Shown piece after piece: positions 46,229 to 57,045 of a stretch of 64,000 nucleotides of DNA. Position 1 is the stretch's first letter, and every line of letters starts with the position of its first letter. The position numbers were made by a program, and so were the translations under genes. Origin of the DNA: Athripsodes cinereus (Eukaryota; Arthropoda; Insecta; Trichoptera; Leptoceridae); the NCBI GenBank assembly GCA_947579605.1, contig OX388318.1:10354001-10418000 (forward strand), given 5' to 3'. The notes beneath the pieces were generated by a model. The model saw only the letters and a program-made list of their open reading frames with translations, ran no database searches and was not told the DNA's origin.

Positions 46229-46820
46229 TCTGTACCTTAAAGGATAAACCATGGGAGTCACATTACAATAAATGTGCAGGAGAGGCAATTATATGAATTT
46301 TCAAGTTTCAAAACATCATAACTGTCATAATATTTGGAATAATTTCAATCTGTAAAAAAATATCTTCATTTGATAGGGATATGAGGCTATATTTTAATAT
46401 TTAATAATAAAAATAATTATTTTATTGATAATTATAGATAAAATGGACTTCCGTGTTTTATCTTCGAACGATATCTGCACATACATTTGTGGCACCGACT
46501 TGAAGTACTTGTTTTAAATAGTTAGTATAAACAACGCATGTTGGACTCCCGTAATTTGGGCACTAACAAAATTTTCTATGATTTTTTCTCCCTGATGGAA
46601 TATTATAACGTATGTGGGACTTCCGTTGATTTTCCATTAACATTAAATGGACTTCATATATTTATTACAAATGAAAAATCATATAATCCAACAACTTTGG
46701 ACTATAGTATTTTACCCACTAACATAACGTTATGTCACCAATATAATTATTTGCACTGTTAACTCAAAAGTGGTATAAAGTGGACTCCCGTGGTTTATCC
46801 TCTGAGGTACAGATATTTAT
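46229..46820. mobile_element. ~590-bp TIR element with repeated subterminal motif
   Basis: Left TATCTGTACCTTAAAGGATA and AACCATGGGAGTC pair with right GACTCCCGTGGTTTATCC and TCTGAGGTACAGATA. The TGGACT(T/C)CCGT motif recurs inside at about 46443, 46539 and 46615. The flank is compatible with a TA target. No transposase. The 74-codon plus frame inside has no domain. Confidence 0.7.
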
Positions 46821-46824
46821 ATTA

Positions 46825-48086
46825 CATGAATTATTAAACATAACATTCGGTCAATGAGACGAATGTTATGATCTCATAATCGTGAACTTTCAAGGTGACA
46901 CATCTATTAGAGTTACCTATTATTATTATTATTACAATCATACCTATTATATTTATATATAATATGTCTATCTATAATTAACTACACTTATGTAGGTACG
47001 TACCTACACCTATATTTATAAAGGTTTGAACTTTGATTGTTGTAGGTGTGGCTTTATTGCCTGCAAATATACCGATTGCGGAATCTATTGAGAACGGTTA
47101 ACATTTACACAATCTACCCATTTATTCACAAAAAAACAGTTATGATTTCAACATAAGCAGTTTGCTCCTTGGCTATTGCACTTGCAGAATTTGGCATTTA
47201 AAATCACTGCATCGCGTCACATTTTTGACAATCACAATCTTTTGAACGAACATCAACAAATTTTTTGTCCAAAATATTATGTCTGAAGGAAGAAATTTGG
47301 TATAGAGGGAATTATTTTTCCTTATTAGGCCTAATTTAGGCATTCAAATAGACGCATATATACATACAGAGACATTCACAAACAGACTCCAATAATATTA
47401 GAGTATGTGGGAATGTGATACATTTATGGTAAACACACAATAAAGATGGGTAGGTAAGTCACGTAGACATTTAATTTCAGATGACAAATAGTCAAAACTA
47501 ACTCATTTTCGAAGACCACCTCTACGGCGGATATGTCAACCGGATACGTATATTAAAAGATCATGTTGGTCATAAATAACGTTACCTAGTATTTTCATGT
47601 ATAAATTAATATGATTATTTTTTGTTTGATCGATATAGTCCGACATTAATCAAATGTCATTGGTATATCTACTCAAATCTGTATTTCAAAAACGTTTGCA
47701 CACCAATGTTGAACCGTGTTAGCGAAATCACAATAATTATTGCTATTAGGCAAAGGTTCTTTAATAAACTACTACAAATCAAAAAGTATTTATATATATA
47801 TTATTTGTTGGTTATATAAAGAAATATCTGTTCCAAAACAATTTTGAATCGGAGTAGCGTCAACGAAATAAATGTTTCGGTAAAATAAGACCAGCTTAGC
47901 ATGTTTATAATCATAATATTTTTTACACAGTTTCAAACATGTTTTACATTACAGAGACTCAATGGAAAATAACAGACTGGATAACTACCTACTATCTGCA
48001 TTATCTAAATTAGTTGATACCTACCTAGATTGAAATAGGTGCCTTCTTACGTTTATAGATATCTACGTTTTTAGGTATGTACTTGT
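46825..48086. other. Non-coding AT-rich stretch
   Basis: No repeat family or domain recognised. Confidence 0.5.
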
Positions 48087-48792
48087 AGCCGGTGTGGTGC
48101 AGAGGTAAAGCTCTTGCCTTTGAGTCACTTCTCATATCTGAATGTAATAAGTATGTGTTTCGTGCATGGTATTAGTACCCATAACACAAGATCCATATTT
48201 TAATTTAGGCCTACTTCAGTCTGTGTAAATTGTCCATATTATTCGGTCTGTGTAAATTGTCCATATCTGAATGTAATAAGTATGTGTTTCGTGCATGGTA
48301 TTAGTACCCATAACACAAGATCCATATTTTAATTTAGGCCTACTTCAGTCTGTGTAAATTGTCCATATTATTCGGTCTGTGTAAATTGTCCATATCTGAA
48401 TGTAATAAGTATGTGTTTCGTGCATGGTATTAGTACCCATAACACAAGATCCATATTTTAATTTAGGCCTACTTCAGTCTGTGTTAATTGTCCATATTAT
48501 TCGGTCTGTGTAAATTGTCCATATCTGAATGTAATAAGTATGTGTTTCGTGCATGGTATTAGTACCCATAACACAAGATCCATATTTTAATTTGGGCCTA
48601 CTTCAGTCTGTGTAAATTGACCATATTATGTGTTGTAATATAATGTTGAAAATTAAGTAGAAATATAGAAAAAAAATATTGAATAGGTATTTAAGTAAAA
48701 TGTTATTTGTATTAAGCGTATCACTTTCTGTGAGGGCATCTGAGGTGTATTTGGGTTTATTTCAAATCCAGATTCATTGTTTTATATAAAAA
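48087..48792 (+). mobile_element. tRNA-headed SINE with internally expanded body
   Basis: Head: AGCCGGTGTGGTGCAGAGG and CTCTTGCCTTTGAGTCAC, the same head as the SINE at 12.5 kb but without its B box. 3' end: TCTGTGAGGGCATCTGAGGT and CAAATCCAGATTCATTG, similar to the SINE at 44.4 kb. Between them lies a four-copy 129-bp tandem array. Confidence 0.65.
48137..48630. repeat. 129-bp tandem array, about 3.8 copies
   Basis: Units start at 48137, 48266, 48395 and 48524 (TCTGAATGTAATAAGTATGT onward), spaced exactly 129 bp. They are nearly identical, with one A/T change in unit 3 and an A/G change in unit 4. Each unit contains a doubled subrepeat TCTGTGTAAATTGTCCATA. The near-identity points to recent expansion. 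Confidence 0.95.
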
Positions 48793-48854
48793 GATATACG
48801 TTAAAAGATACGTACTTATATAGATACATAGATAGGTAAAAAGTCAGACACCTA

Positions 48855-49128
48855 ACAAAAGTCACAGATATAATGGATGGTGTTGCAAAGCTTAAGTGGC
48901 ATTGGGAAAGTCATGTTTCGAGACGAAACGACGGTAGATGGACTGCTAGAATCCTCAAATGGCGACCATGGAGTAACAAAAGAAGCATAGGCAGACCACA
49001 AAAGAGATGGACTGACGACATTACTCCAATCGCGGGAAGGAAATGGATACAGAGGGCAAAGGAACCGTGACGTTTGGAAGAGGCCTATATCCAGCAGTGG
49101 AGAGATGGCTGACTATTAGTAGTAGTAG
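48855..49128 (+). pseudogene. LINE-F C-terminal fragment
   Basis: The frame from 48873 reads MDGVAKLKWHWESHVSRRND, GRWTARILKWRPWS, SIGRPQKRWTDDITPIAGRKW, then a stop. A shifted frame continues with EEAYIQQW-like codons. This is the C-terminus of RTE-type LINEs, following the polymerase. The 3' tail is (TAG)n. TATAGATA at 48819-48826 and 49129-49136 may be the target duplication. Confidence 0.8.
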
Positions 49129-49136
49129 TATAGATA

Positions 49137-50134
49137 TGTATCTATAGCTACACTATCTATTTAGTAATTAATCATTTTTAGTTGTTACTATGAGTAAAAA
49201 TTGACTGTTTTATATATTCATAGGTAAGAGAATATTATTATAATAATGCTGTCATGTCTATTATCATGGATAATAATCATGAAAAAACTTGTATACCTAA
49301 TGATAACACATCTACATATAATAATTATAGCTAACCAGACACCCGCACACAATTGCAAAAAAATGATAGCACAATCATAGTAAAACAATTTGATATTATA
49401 AAGAAACAATAAGTAAAGGAGCTCAGTACTTATAATCAAAAAGTACAATCAATACTATGGATTTCATAAAGTATTGAAAAATTGTATCGAATGGTTTTTA
49501 CACAGTGTGTCAGTATTGCTAGTCGTTATCAATTTAATATTGGTTATAATACACTATCGTGCAGTACGAATTGGTCGGTGCCAAGCCGTCTAGTATGGTT
49601 TTACAAATACATAAACAGACTACTCCATATTGTGTTACTGTATGTGTTTGTTACTATTGTTATTATTTAATCTGTCTGCCTATTACTATAAGTCCTTATT
49701 GTTGTATTGGTGATATTCACATACACATGTAAAGAGTCTAGAAACACTAATAATTTGTGAGTGTATTGGTTGTTGTTATGTTGTGTATATTTTTTTCACC
49801 TGGCAAAGGTGCGCGATTATTTCGTACGCCGATAGATGTCGGTAAGTGTGCAAATGTTGGCAAATTTGCGAATGATTAGTTGAGTTTGTTTTTTCAACTT
49901 TTATTTCTATGTGGTTTAAGCAATTATTTATAACGGTTGATAAGTAAACACTGTTTTACAGCTACAGACCAAAAGAATAAAAATAAATCAAAAGGAAATT
50001 ATGTCTACCGATGAAGCAAGTCCACTTGTGGTTAATAAAAAATGTTAGAAAAACTCCTGATATTTTCTTCCTTATTTTTTATTGATAAATTTTCAAGAGA
50101 ATGTGCTGAACAAGGATTGTGAGAAAGGGTGTGC
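49137..50134. other. Non-coding AT-rich stretch
   Basis: Frames at 49218-49448 and 49482-49670 show no domain. No repeat recognised. Confidence 0.5.
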
Positions 50135-50335
50135 GTCTGAGAATCACGTGGATAAAATTCTCGAGGACGGGCGTGTGTTAAGTAAGAGAAATCGACGTGC
50201 CTGTATGAGAAATTGAATGAATGTAGAGGAAGCGAAAGAAGTACATTCGTAACAAAAATCTATAAGGCATTCCGTTCTCTCTGCCTATCTTACATGGGAT
50301 ACGGCTTGAGGGTATAGTATTGTAAAGTACATGTA
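50135..50335 (+). pseudogene. LINE-C 3' fragment, copy 4
   Basis: Reads HVDKILEDGRVLSKRNRR, CMRN then a stop, then VEEAK-like codons. The 3' end TCTCTGCCTATCTTACATGG then GATACGGCTTGAGGGTATAG shows the LINE-C terminus with a TATAGTA-like start to its tail, the closest match to the S-family 3' end. Confidence 0.8.
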
Positions 50336-51120
50336 GGAACATTTAAAAAAAATAGCACCAACTTACAATTTTTTCCTCTTTTTACCCATATTTTTCTTTC
50401 ATTTTAAAACGTCGAAGGAAGTTTTAGGGAAAAATCCTACGAGAATAATTATGTATCAAACTTAACACGATTGATACATCCATCTTTTCACACAATATAA
50501 TATACCTATCTATATAAATAAGTAAGTAAGTTTGCAAATATATTATGTTGTAAATATGTATGATCGTATTACAATGCTACTAACCTTGAATATTGATTTA
50601 TATCATTTATTTGCATAATAATAATAGTAATATTATGATTCTTACACTTATATTGAATAATGTATGCGTAAATTATACACACATACACATTTTGTGTGTA
50701 TAATATAATAATATTATCATCACACATTTATTCAACTTGCTCTATTGCTACAAACCTTATACATATCAATATATTTTTTCTATAAAAATATTGTACTAAT
50801 TAAGTTTCCTCTTCCCACGAATTTTGTAAGAGTAGGTACTTGACAAAGTAGGTACTTAGAAAGACGTAAATGTTCAAAGAACTTACTTGTGCAGACTTGT
50901 TTGGCATTTCGTCCATTATGCTTAACCCATTAGAGATACTGCATAAAAAAATATATACCGGTGATCTTTAGAGATACCTATACCTAGTTTGTTATTAATA
51001 CCGTACAAGTTACCCAGCACGTGAGGGATATAAAAAAAATAAAACTAATATCATGTTTGCATAAAAACAAATTTGGGTTTATTAAAACCTTAAATACTAA
51101 GTGTAATGAAAAATATTATT
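50336..51120. other. Non-coding AT-rich stretch
   Basis: No feature recognised. Confidence 0.5.
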
Positions 51121-51162
51121 TATTATGTCGGTGCACACGTAGTAGAATTCCATAATCATATA

Positions 51163-51313
51163 AATTGAAACAAGTGTTTCTTTTACCATTAATTATTGAT
51201 CACGAGAGAGACGTCTTTCGACTTATCAGGTTATAAAGGAATGTTAAATTGACAATGACCTGACCGAAAGTCGTCTTTAAGAATTTATTGAAAGAAGAAA
51301 CACTTGTTTCAAT
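51163..51313. repeat. Hairpin with Penelope-type termini
   Basis: Arms 51163-51228 and 51248-51313: TTGAAACAAGTGTTTCTTTT pairs with GAAAGAAGAAACACTTGTTT, and GACGTCTTTCGACTTATCAG pairs imperfectly with TGACCGAAAGTCGTC. The upstream bases GTCGGTGCACACGTAGTAGA resemble those before the hairpins at 41.4 and 54.0 kb, so the full element begins upstream at about 51127. Confidence 0.75.
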
Positions 51314-51337
51314 TAACCTAAAACTGACAAAAAGTAT

Positions 51338-51430
51338 GGTTGTGTCATGAATGCAGAGGTCGGCAGCAGGTAACAAATTCAGAACCAGCCAACTGAATGT
51401 TCAAGACGCTTTGCATGAAGCTACGAAACA
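51338..51430 (-). mobile_element. SINE fragment (family also at 56.8 kb)
   Basis: ATGGTTGTGTCATGAATGCA and GAGGTCGGCAG align with ATGGTTTTGTCGTGAATGTG and GAGTAGGACGTCAG at 56.8 kb. The tRNA-like part here is too decayed to show boxes. Confidence 0.5.
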
Positions 51431-51815
51431 CACGTTAACTTCATCATTCTCAGACTCGTGACTTTCAAAAAATATAAATAATCATAAAAATTAAATCTAC
51501 TTTTAGGCATGAGAAAGAAGCACGTGTGTTTGTGTGTGTTTAAGGATGGAACGAACGGGGCAAAAAGTTATTACGGTTAATTAAGATATAATAGTTCCTA
51601 GCAGATAATAATAATAAAAATAATATATAATTTATAAAATGTCCGAGCTGGAGTCGTTTTACGATAATAAACTGCGATATCCCACTGTTAAAACACATTT
51701 TTTTAATATAAGTGCGATAATATGTTACAGCGTCTGTTAATATATGTAAATTTGTGTTATTTACAAATATAAAAAAAAAAAATTACCTTATAACTTCAGC
51801 TTCTATTTATGCTTA

Positions 51816-52095
51816 GCTACTACTACTACTATTACTACTACTACTACTATACCATCACGGCATATCCCACAAGTGGGGTAGCCAGCAGATCAGCTGCATG
51901 TAAGAAACATGCAAACTGTCCTCTTCGTGCCAATATAAAATCAAGACATTCAGGATGGGTGGCATACCTCATCGCTTAATTTAAGATGAAAAATGTCTTA
52001 ATTTTTTCGAACACCTGTCTTTTACAGGACACTCGAAAACTTACGCAGAAGAGTGGGAGACCAATTCTTTACCGGGTGCTCCACGCTCCAAGAGA
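51816..52095 (-). mobile_element. S-family copy, full length reference
   Basis: Reads in reverse from the (CTA)n tail through TACCATCACGGCATATCCCA, AAGTGGGGTAGCCAGCAGAT, CAGCTGCATGTAAG, GACATTCAGGATGGGTGGCA, CCTGTCTTTTACAGGACACT, CGAAAACTTACGCAGAAG, GAGACCAATTC to CCGGGTGCTCCACGCTCC. About 245 bp plus tail. I could not identify a clear tRNA, 7SL or 5S head; a GTGTTCGAA word is only a weak B-box candidate. Confidence 0.9.
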
Positions 52096-52099
52096 ACTC

Positions 52100-52695
52100 C
52101 TATATTATATAAATAGGTATTTGCTGAAAATGTCAATTTATTAACATTGACGAAAACGCTCGAGATTTGAATAAATCTAAGTGAAAAGTAAACTAGGTGT
52201 GTTATTTAAAGTATAATATCATATTTATTAATAGTTTAGCAAAATCTCTCAATATTGGTCGGAGTGCCAAAAGAATAATAAAAAAGTTGATATTTACAAA
52301 AAGAAATGATTTCATAAAAGTTTATAATTTTATTTGCTTATATATAGGTATTTGTTGAATAATATGCTTCTCATTTAGTTTCACTTTAAGTTTGCTAAAT
52401 TATTTGAGCGGAAGTTTTAAAATCCTTGAAATTGTAAAATTTCAGCAAAATTAATTAATAAATTTCGTATCTTTTCTTAATATCCTTTGCTTTTGCGCTC
52501 GCACCCCGATTGTGATTGAACATAAATAAATATCGTACCTGGTACTAAATTTTTTGGTTAATTGATTATTTAGTTTTTTTTTATAAGCAAGGGTTGGTAT
52601 ATTTATCTTGGTTAATTTTTTACTACTATAAAATTCGTAATATTATGTCCATTAAGTCACATTTGTGAAAAATTATACATAACTAGGTAATGACA
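52100..52695. other. Non-coding AT-rich stretch
   Basis: No feature recognised. Confidence 0.5.
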
Positions 52696-52699
52696 CAAC

Positions 52700-52945
52700 T
52701 TCTACACCATCATGGCATACCCTACAAGTGGGGCTACCAACTGCATGACATAAACATGCAAGCCGTTTTCTTCCGTGTCAACAAAAAAAAACATTTAGGA
52801 TGGGTGGCAAACATCATCGCTGAATTCAATAAGTATGTAAAATGTCTTAATTTTCTCGAAAATTTTCTATTAACAGGACACTCGAAAACTTACAGAAAAG
52901 AGTGGGAGACCGATTCTTTTCCGGATGCTTCACAAAACTCCATGT
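52700..52945 (-). mobile_element. S-family copy, full length
   Basis: TACACCATCATGGCATACCC, AAGTGGGGCTACCAACTGCA, TAGGATGGGTGGCAAACATC, ACAGGACACTCGAAAACTTA, GAGTGGGAGACCGATTC and CCGGATGCT in family order. The 92-codon plus frame over it is a repeat shadow. Confidence 0.85.
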
Positions 52946-54030
52946 TTATGCCTATTATTATGATATAAACGAAAATGGTAAAGTTGGAAGATACTCTAAA
53001 TATAATATGTATACGTAAATCAGTATAAATATTTGATAAATAATTGAAGACAACGATTTTATGTCAGGTGTGCATTAGTGATAATTACTGCTGCAATGTA
53101 ATATATATTTTCATTACACGAGTTTCGCTAGACGTAATGCGCTAGTATTGTAATACTAATAATAGTATTAAAGTTTTTTTTATATTAAAAAGATTCGCAC
53201 CGTTAGTTATTTAGTATCGGATAGTTTTTGAGTCGTTGCCAAAGCCGGTATGGGCCCTTGACCGCCGCGGTGCCAAGTTTAAGGTCGTCGGCGTCGAGGC
53301 AGCCAACGTAAAGTTACAAAGTCTAAATTATTATTACTTACATACATAGTGCAATACCATAGGTACATACATCGTATCTAGTACATTCACCATTCTCAGT
53401 ACAAACCATCTTATATATAGGTAGGTATATATTGTACGAGTATGTAGTTTATTCACAACTGTGAATATTCTTTCAATGGGTGCTTGTACTATGTATGTAT
53501 ACTATGCTTTATAGTTGACCAAATGAATTGAAATTAACGACTTTCGATATCGCGCTTCAAATGGTAATTTAAAATTGGCTTTCCATTCAAGCTGGTCAGC
53601 CAAACAGTATTATATATTTTATGTTAATACTGATCTACTTTGTATTGAAGAATCGTTTTAAATATTGCATTCATTTGCATATCAACTATGAATTTGGTAA
53701 CAAATGAACACGAGTATTTATGCTTTCTGTCGTTATGGTGTTCCTGTTGATGTTAGACGTTTCATCCCTTATCGGTTTGCCAAAATAATATAAATTTCAT
53801 GTTACAAAAAAGTAAGTGAAAATTGATCACCTTGTTGTGTCATTTATATTCTCTCCATGTGCACTTTTCAATGTTCAAACATAAGTGAAGTATTGCATTT
53901 ATTATTTTTATTTATGCAATACGAGTGAATCATTTCACATGAGCCATCTACATTTCTAGATACTGATCATCAACATGAAACTCACAAATTCTGAGTGATG
54001 AATTTGGGCAATTTCTTCACTGAGAAAAAT
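52946..54030. other. Mostly AT-rich non-coding, with one GC-rich patch
   Basis: Bases 53225-53320 (GAGTCGTTGCCAAAGCCGGT, TTGACCGCCGCGGTGCC, GTCGTCGGCGTCGAGGCAGC) are sharply richer in G and C than the surroundings. All six frames contain stops within ~30 codons and I recognise no family. Confidence 0.5.
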
Positions 54031-54063
54031 ACTAACTTTGTGTTTAGGTAGTAGAACTCCATA

Positions 54064-54223
54064 TCGAAATAAATAAAACAAGTGTTTTATTCTACTATTG
54101 ATTTATTCGACGAGAGAGACGTCTTTCGTCTTATTAGGATTGACAATGTCCTAATAAGACGAAAGACGTCTCTCTCGTCGAATAAATCAATAGTGGAATA
54201 AAACACTTGTTTTATTTGTTTCG
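54064..54223. repeat. Near-perfect hairpin with Penelope-type termini
   Basis: Arms 54064-54139 and 54148-54223 differ by only two or three bases. Outward: CCTAATAAGACGAAAGACGT, CTCTCTCGTCGAATAAATCA, ATAGTGGAATAAAACACTTG, TTTTATTTGTTTCGA. Same stem motif as the hairpins at 41.4 and 51.2 kb. Confidence 0.9.
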
Positions 54224-54433
54224 AATCATTGGTACGTACGAGTACTATCAGATTAGGACCAGAGATAGTACAAACGATTCATTAGTACGAATCTATAATA
54301 TTAACCTATCACAAACAAGTTGTTGGTAAAGTTATCAACGATTTGTTTCCGAAAAGTTAATACTATAGAATCGTACTAACGAATCGTTTGTACTATCTCT
54401 GGTCCTAATCTGATAGTACGTACCAATGAATCG
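54222..54433. repeat. Second inverted repeat directly beside the hairpin
   Basis: CGAATCATTGGTACGTACGA, ACTATCAGATTAGGACCAGA, GATAGTACAAACGATTC on the left are matched by complements on the right (GAATCGTTTGTACTATCTC, TGGTCCTAATCTGATAGTAC, GTACCAATGAATCG). Arms are ~65 bp, spacer ~75 bp. No obvious target duplication; MITE-like. Confidence 0.85.
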
Positions 54434-54745
54434 TTGTGAGTATTTTTCTCAGCCTTCTAATACCTAATGTTGTTTCAGAATATATTAATGCGGACATATG
54501 TGAAAGTTGGAAATGAAATAATGTTTTTAACCTTTAGCTTATTAAAGTAATTATAAATATATACCTACACTGTTAATTTTTACTGATGTGAGTATAATAA
54601 TTATGTAAGCGAAAGGAAAAAAAAAGATCAATCGAGAAATATTATCATACGAGAGAGCCAAAACAAAATTCATGAGGTGGTTAAATACAACACAATATGA
54701 GCTTTGTGGAAATATCGACTCATTTTTTAGTTCCACGATATGATT

Positions 54746-55060
54746 ATTCATCATCATCATCGCTCTCAACGCTCCTCTCGGGAGCACAGGACAGAAACCA
54801 GCCTCCACCATTCAAAAAGCGTCTCTGCGCCAATTGCGTCACCTCCTCCCACGACATTCCTTGTGCTATGATAACGTTGTCATAGGAACGGTGTATTGTG
54901 AAAGAGGGACGCCCTGGCCGACGAAACCCTTGCGCACGGAAGATCAGCGCTCTTTTTGGCCAACTATCATTGGGCATTTTCAGAACATGTCCCAGCCAGG
55001 ACCATCGTCTCTCCAGTATTACAGAGATTACAGGCCTATGCCGAGTGCGCCGGCGCACAG
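54746..55060 (-). pseudogene. LINE-B C-terminal fragment
   Basis: The minus frame reads RRTRHRPVISVILERRWSWL, GHVLKMPNDSWPKRAL, GRPSFTIHRSYDN, SWEEVTQLAQRR. An extra base then shifts the last ~15 codons (FLNGGGWFLSCAPE instead of SEWRRLVSALCSRE). A (GAT)n tail is at 54748-54760. The 5' truncation is at about 55060. GATTATT on both sides is a possible short TSD. Confidence 0.85.
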
Positions 55061-55268
55061 ATTATTATTTAGCATTCAACTCGATTTGGGGATGAGTTGA
55101 TTCGTCCCATTCCTTTGGCCCATAGAATTATTATGAGAGGACTTTCGAAGCAAACTTCATCATCAGTGTGTAACTTATATTGCCTATTTTTTATTATCTT
55201 TCTAGATAACATTCCTAAACTTCCAATTAAATGACTCGTAATTAAATTTTTGTCCCCGTCTATCAAAG

Positions 55269-55306
55269 CTTCTTTTGAAATAAATATAAATTTATTTCAA
55301 AAGAAG
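55269..55306. repeat. 17-bp perfect hairpin
   Basis: CTTCTTTTGAAATAAAT and ATTTATTTCAAAAGAAG around a 4-base ATAA loop. Isolated; no element recognised around it. Confidence 0.9.
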
Positions 55307-55309
55307 TTT

Positions 55310-56841
55310 TATATTTTAGTCAAACGGCTATATTTCATAGTTATAAAAATATATTTTAGTACCTTTGTACAGAGGCTGCTGTCATTTCTGACGAGCTTGA
55401 CGAAAATATAGCCGGAAACACAATTTAGTATTAATACTTCTAAATACTTATTATGTCATATTTACTTTCATATTTTCATATGTACGAGTACTATCGAGAA
55501 AATAAGTGGACAAAGTGGTTTAGAAATTGAGTCATCAAGTAGCTGTTTAGTGCAGCAAAAGCCTAACCTATAATCTCAAGATTTTTTTTCATCATTTGAA
55601 CAACTTATACCTCATTTTATAGTGCAACAATAATCTAATATTTTATATTTATTCGGTACCTACTATACCAAAGTTACAATGTGATGTTTTTTGTTTGCAA
55701 TAGGAATTACTTCGTCAAATTCTTCAACAGTTGATGAGTTGCGTGATTATTTTTATAAATTTAATGTAAATACATATAATTCTTCTCTATTCTTTGTCAA
55801 TTTTGTTTTTAATCAATCAAATCAAATGAAAAAAAACAATGAAAATTTGTTTTTATCTTCATATTTTAGAATTAACCTAAGAAGGCTAGACTTTTGTTGC
55901 ACTTAACAAATCATTACAAACTTATTGAGATCTACATCTGCAAGCGTATGAATTAGCTGCAAGAATCAAAACATGCGGCAAATAGCCCATATTTTAATTA
56001 CGAACATGCACGAATAATATTCTATTTGAAATCTTGATATGTTTTTAAAATAAAGTGCATATTTAAAATTAAACATAAGGAAAGTTCAATGCTATGTTAT
56101 AAATACTATAATCGCAAATTTACTAAGAACTTAAATAAATGAATTTAAAATTGATTCTGCACAATATTCGTCGACTGTATTTACACGAGAAAATCATCGA
56201 CAAGAATAACTTGTCAAATAATAATATGACAGAGTTATTCAAAATAAATAATAATGATTTCAATACTGAAAACAATGCGTACATAGATTTACAAAAAATT
56301 TCCTACATTTATAATTATTATTACGTGCCTACTTGTTATTACTGTCTCTGCGAAAACGTTCGTAAACCAAGTTCGACAAACGTATAATTAAAAAATAAAA
56401 ATGTAAAAATACTTTTTCCTCATTTGTGCCCGTCATTAACGGCCTCAAAAATACCGCCGAATTCTTAGAATAATAATGTGAAAAATCTGTTGTAGATATT
56501 ATATTTTAAATCTCTTATCTTTTATAATATTTTTTAGACCAACGTACTCTAAAAACTCTCTTTTGAAAGGAATGTTAGCATGTTAATACTTATAAATAGG
56601 AAGACATACTATTTGGAACATTTTACGGAAAAATGGTTTCATTTATGAAATGATCTTTTTACTTTCAAATTACGAATGGCGGGAAAATCTTGTTTTTAGT
56701 ATATGGTAGGTATAACTTCAACATGGACTTTTGGAGTATTAAGGATAAAATATTCTCTTTTCCATGCTATAAAAATAATTTTTTTATTTTAAAAGGTGAA
56801 TTTGATTTAGAAATAGAGCCTCAGACATAATTATGAAATAT
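55310..56841. other. Non-coding AT-rich stretch
   Basis: Frames at 55691-55906 and 56139-56387 are N/K/Y/I-rich with no domain; treated as chance. Confidence 0.5.
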
Positions 56842-56955
56842 GGTTTTGTCGTGAATGTGGAGTAGGACGTCAGTGGGTGGAATCGATCCAGGAATTTTTC
56901 GATAGAAAGGAATCTACGAGGTTCTACCGTATCAGTCTACCGATTGCCACTAATA
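56842..56955 (-). mobile_element. tRNA-derived SINE, same family as 51.3 kb
   Basis: On the minus strand ATCGGTAGACTGATACGGTA is an A-box-like start and CTGGATCGATTCCACCC a B-box-like word, followed by the CACTGACGTCCTACTCCACA body shared with 51338-51430. Confidence 0.65.
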
Positions 56956-57045
56956 ATAATATATGTTTCTATATTATATGTATGTACATTACATTAAAAT
57001 GTATAATGTCTTTTCAAAAGCAATATTTAACGAATTATTTATCTT

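Noticed and set aside
46538..46762. 74-codon ORF as a transposase remnant
   Set aside because: No DDE-type motif; it lies between subterminal repeats of a non-coding TIR element.
52690..52968. 92-codon ORF
   Set aside because: It lies entirely over a full-length S repeat and is not conserved in the other copies.
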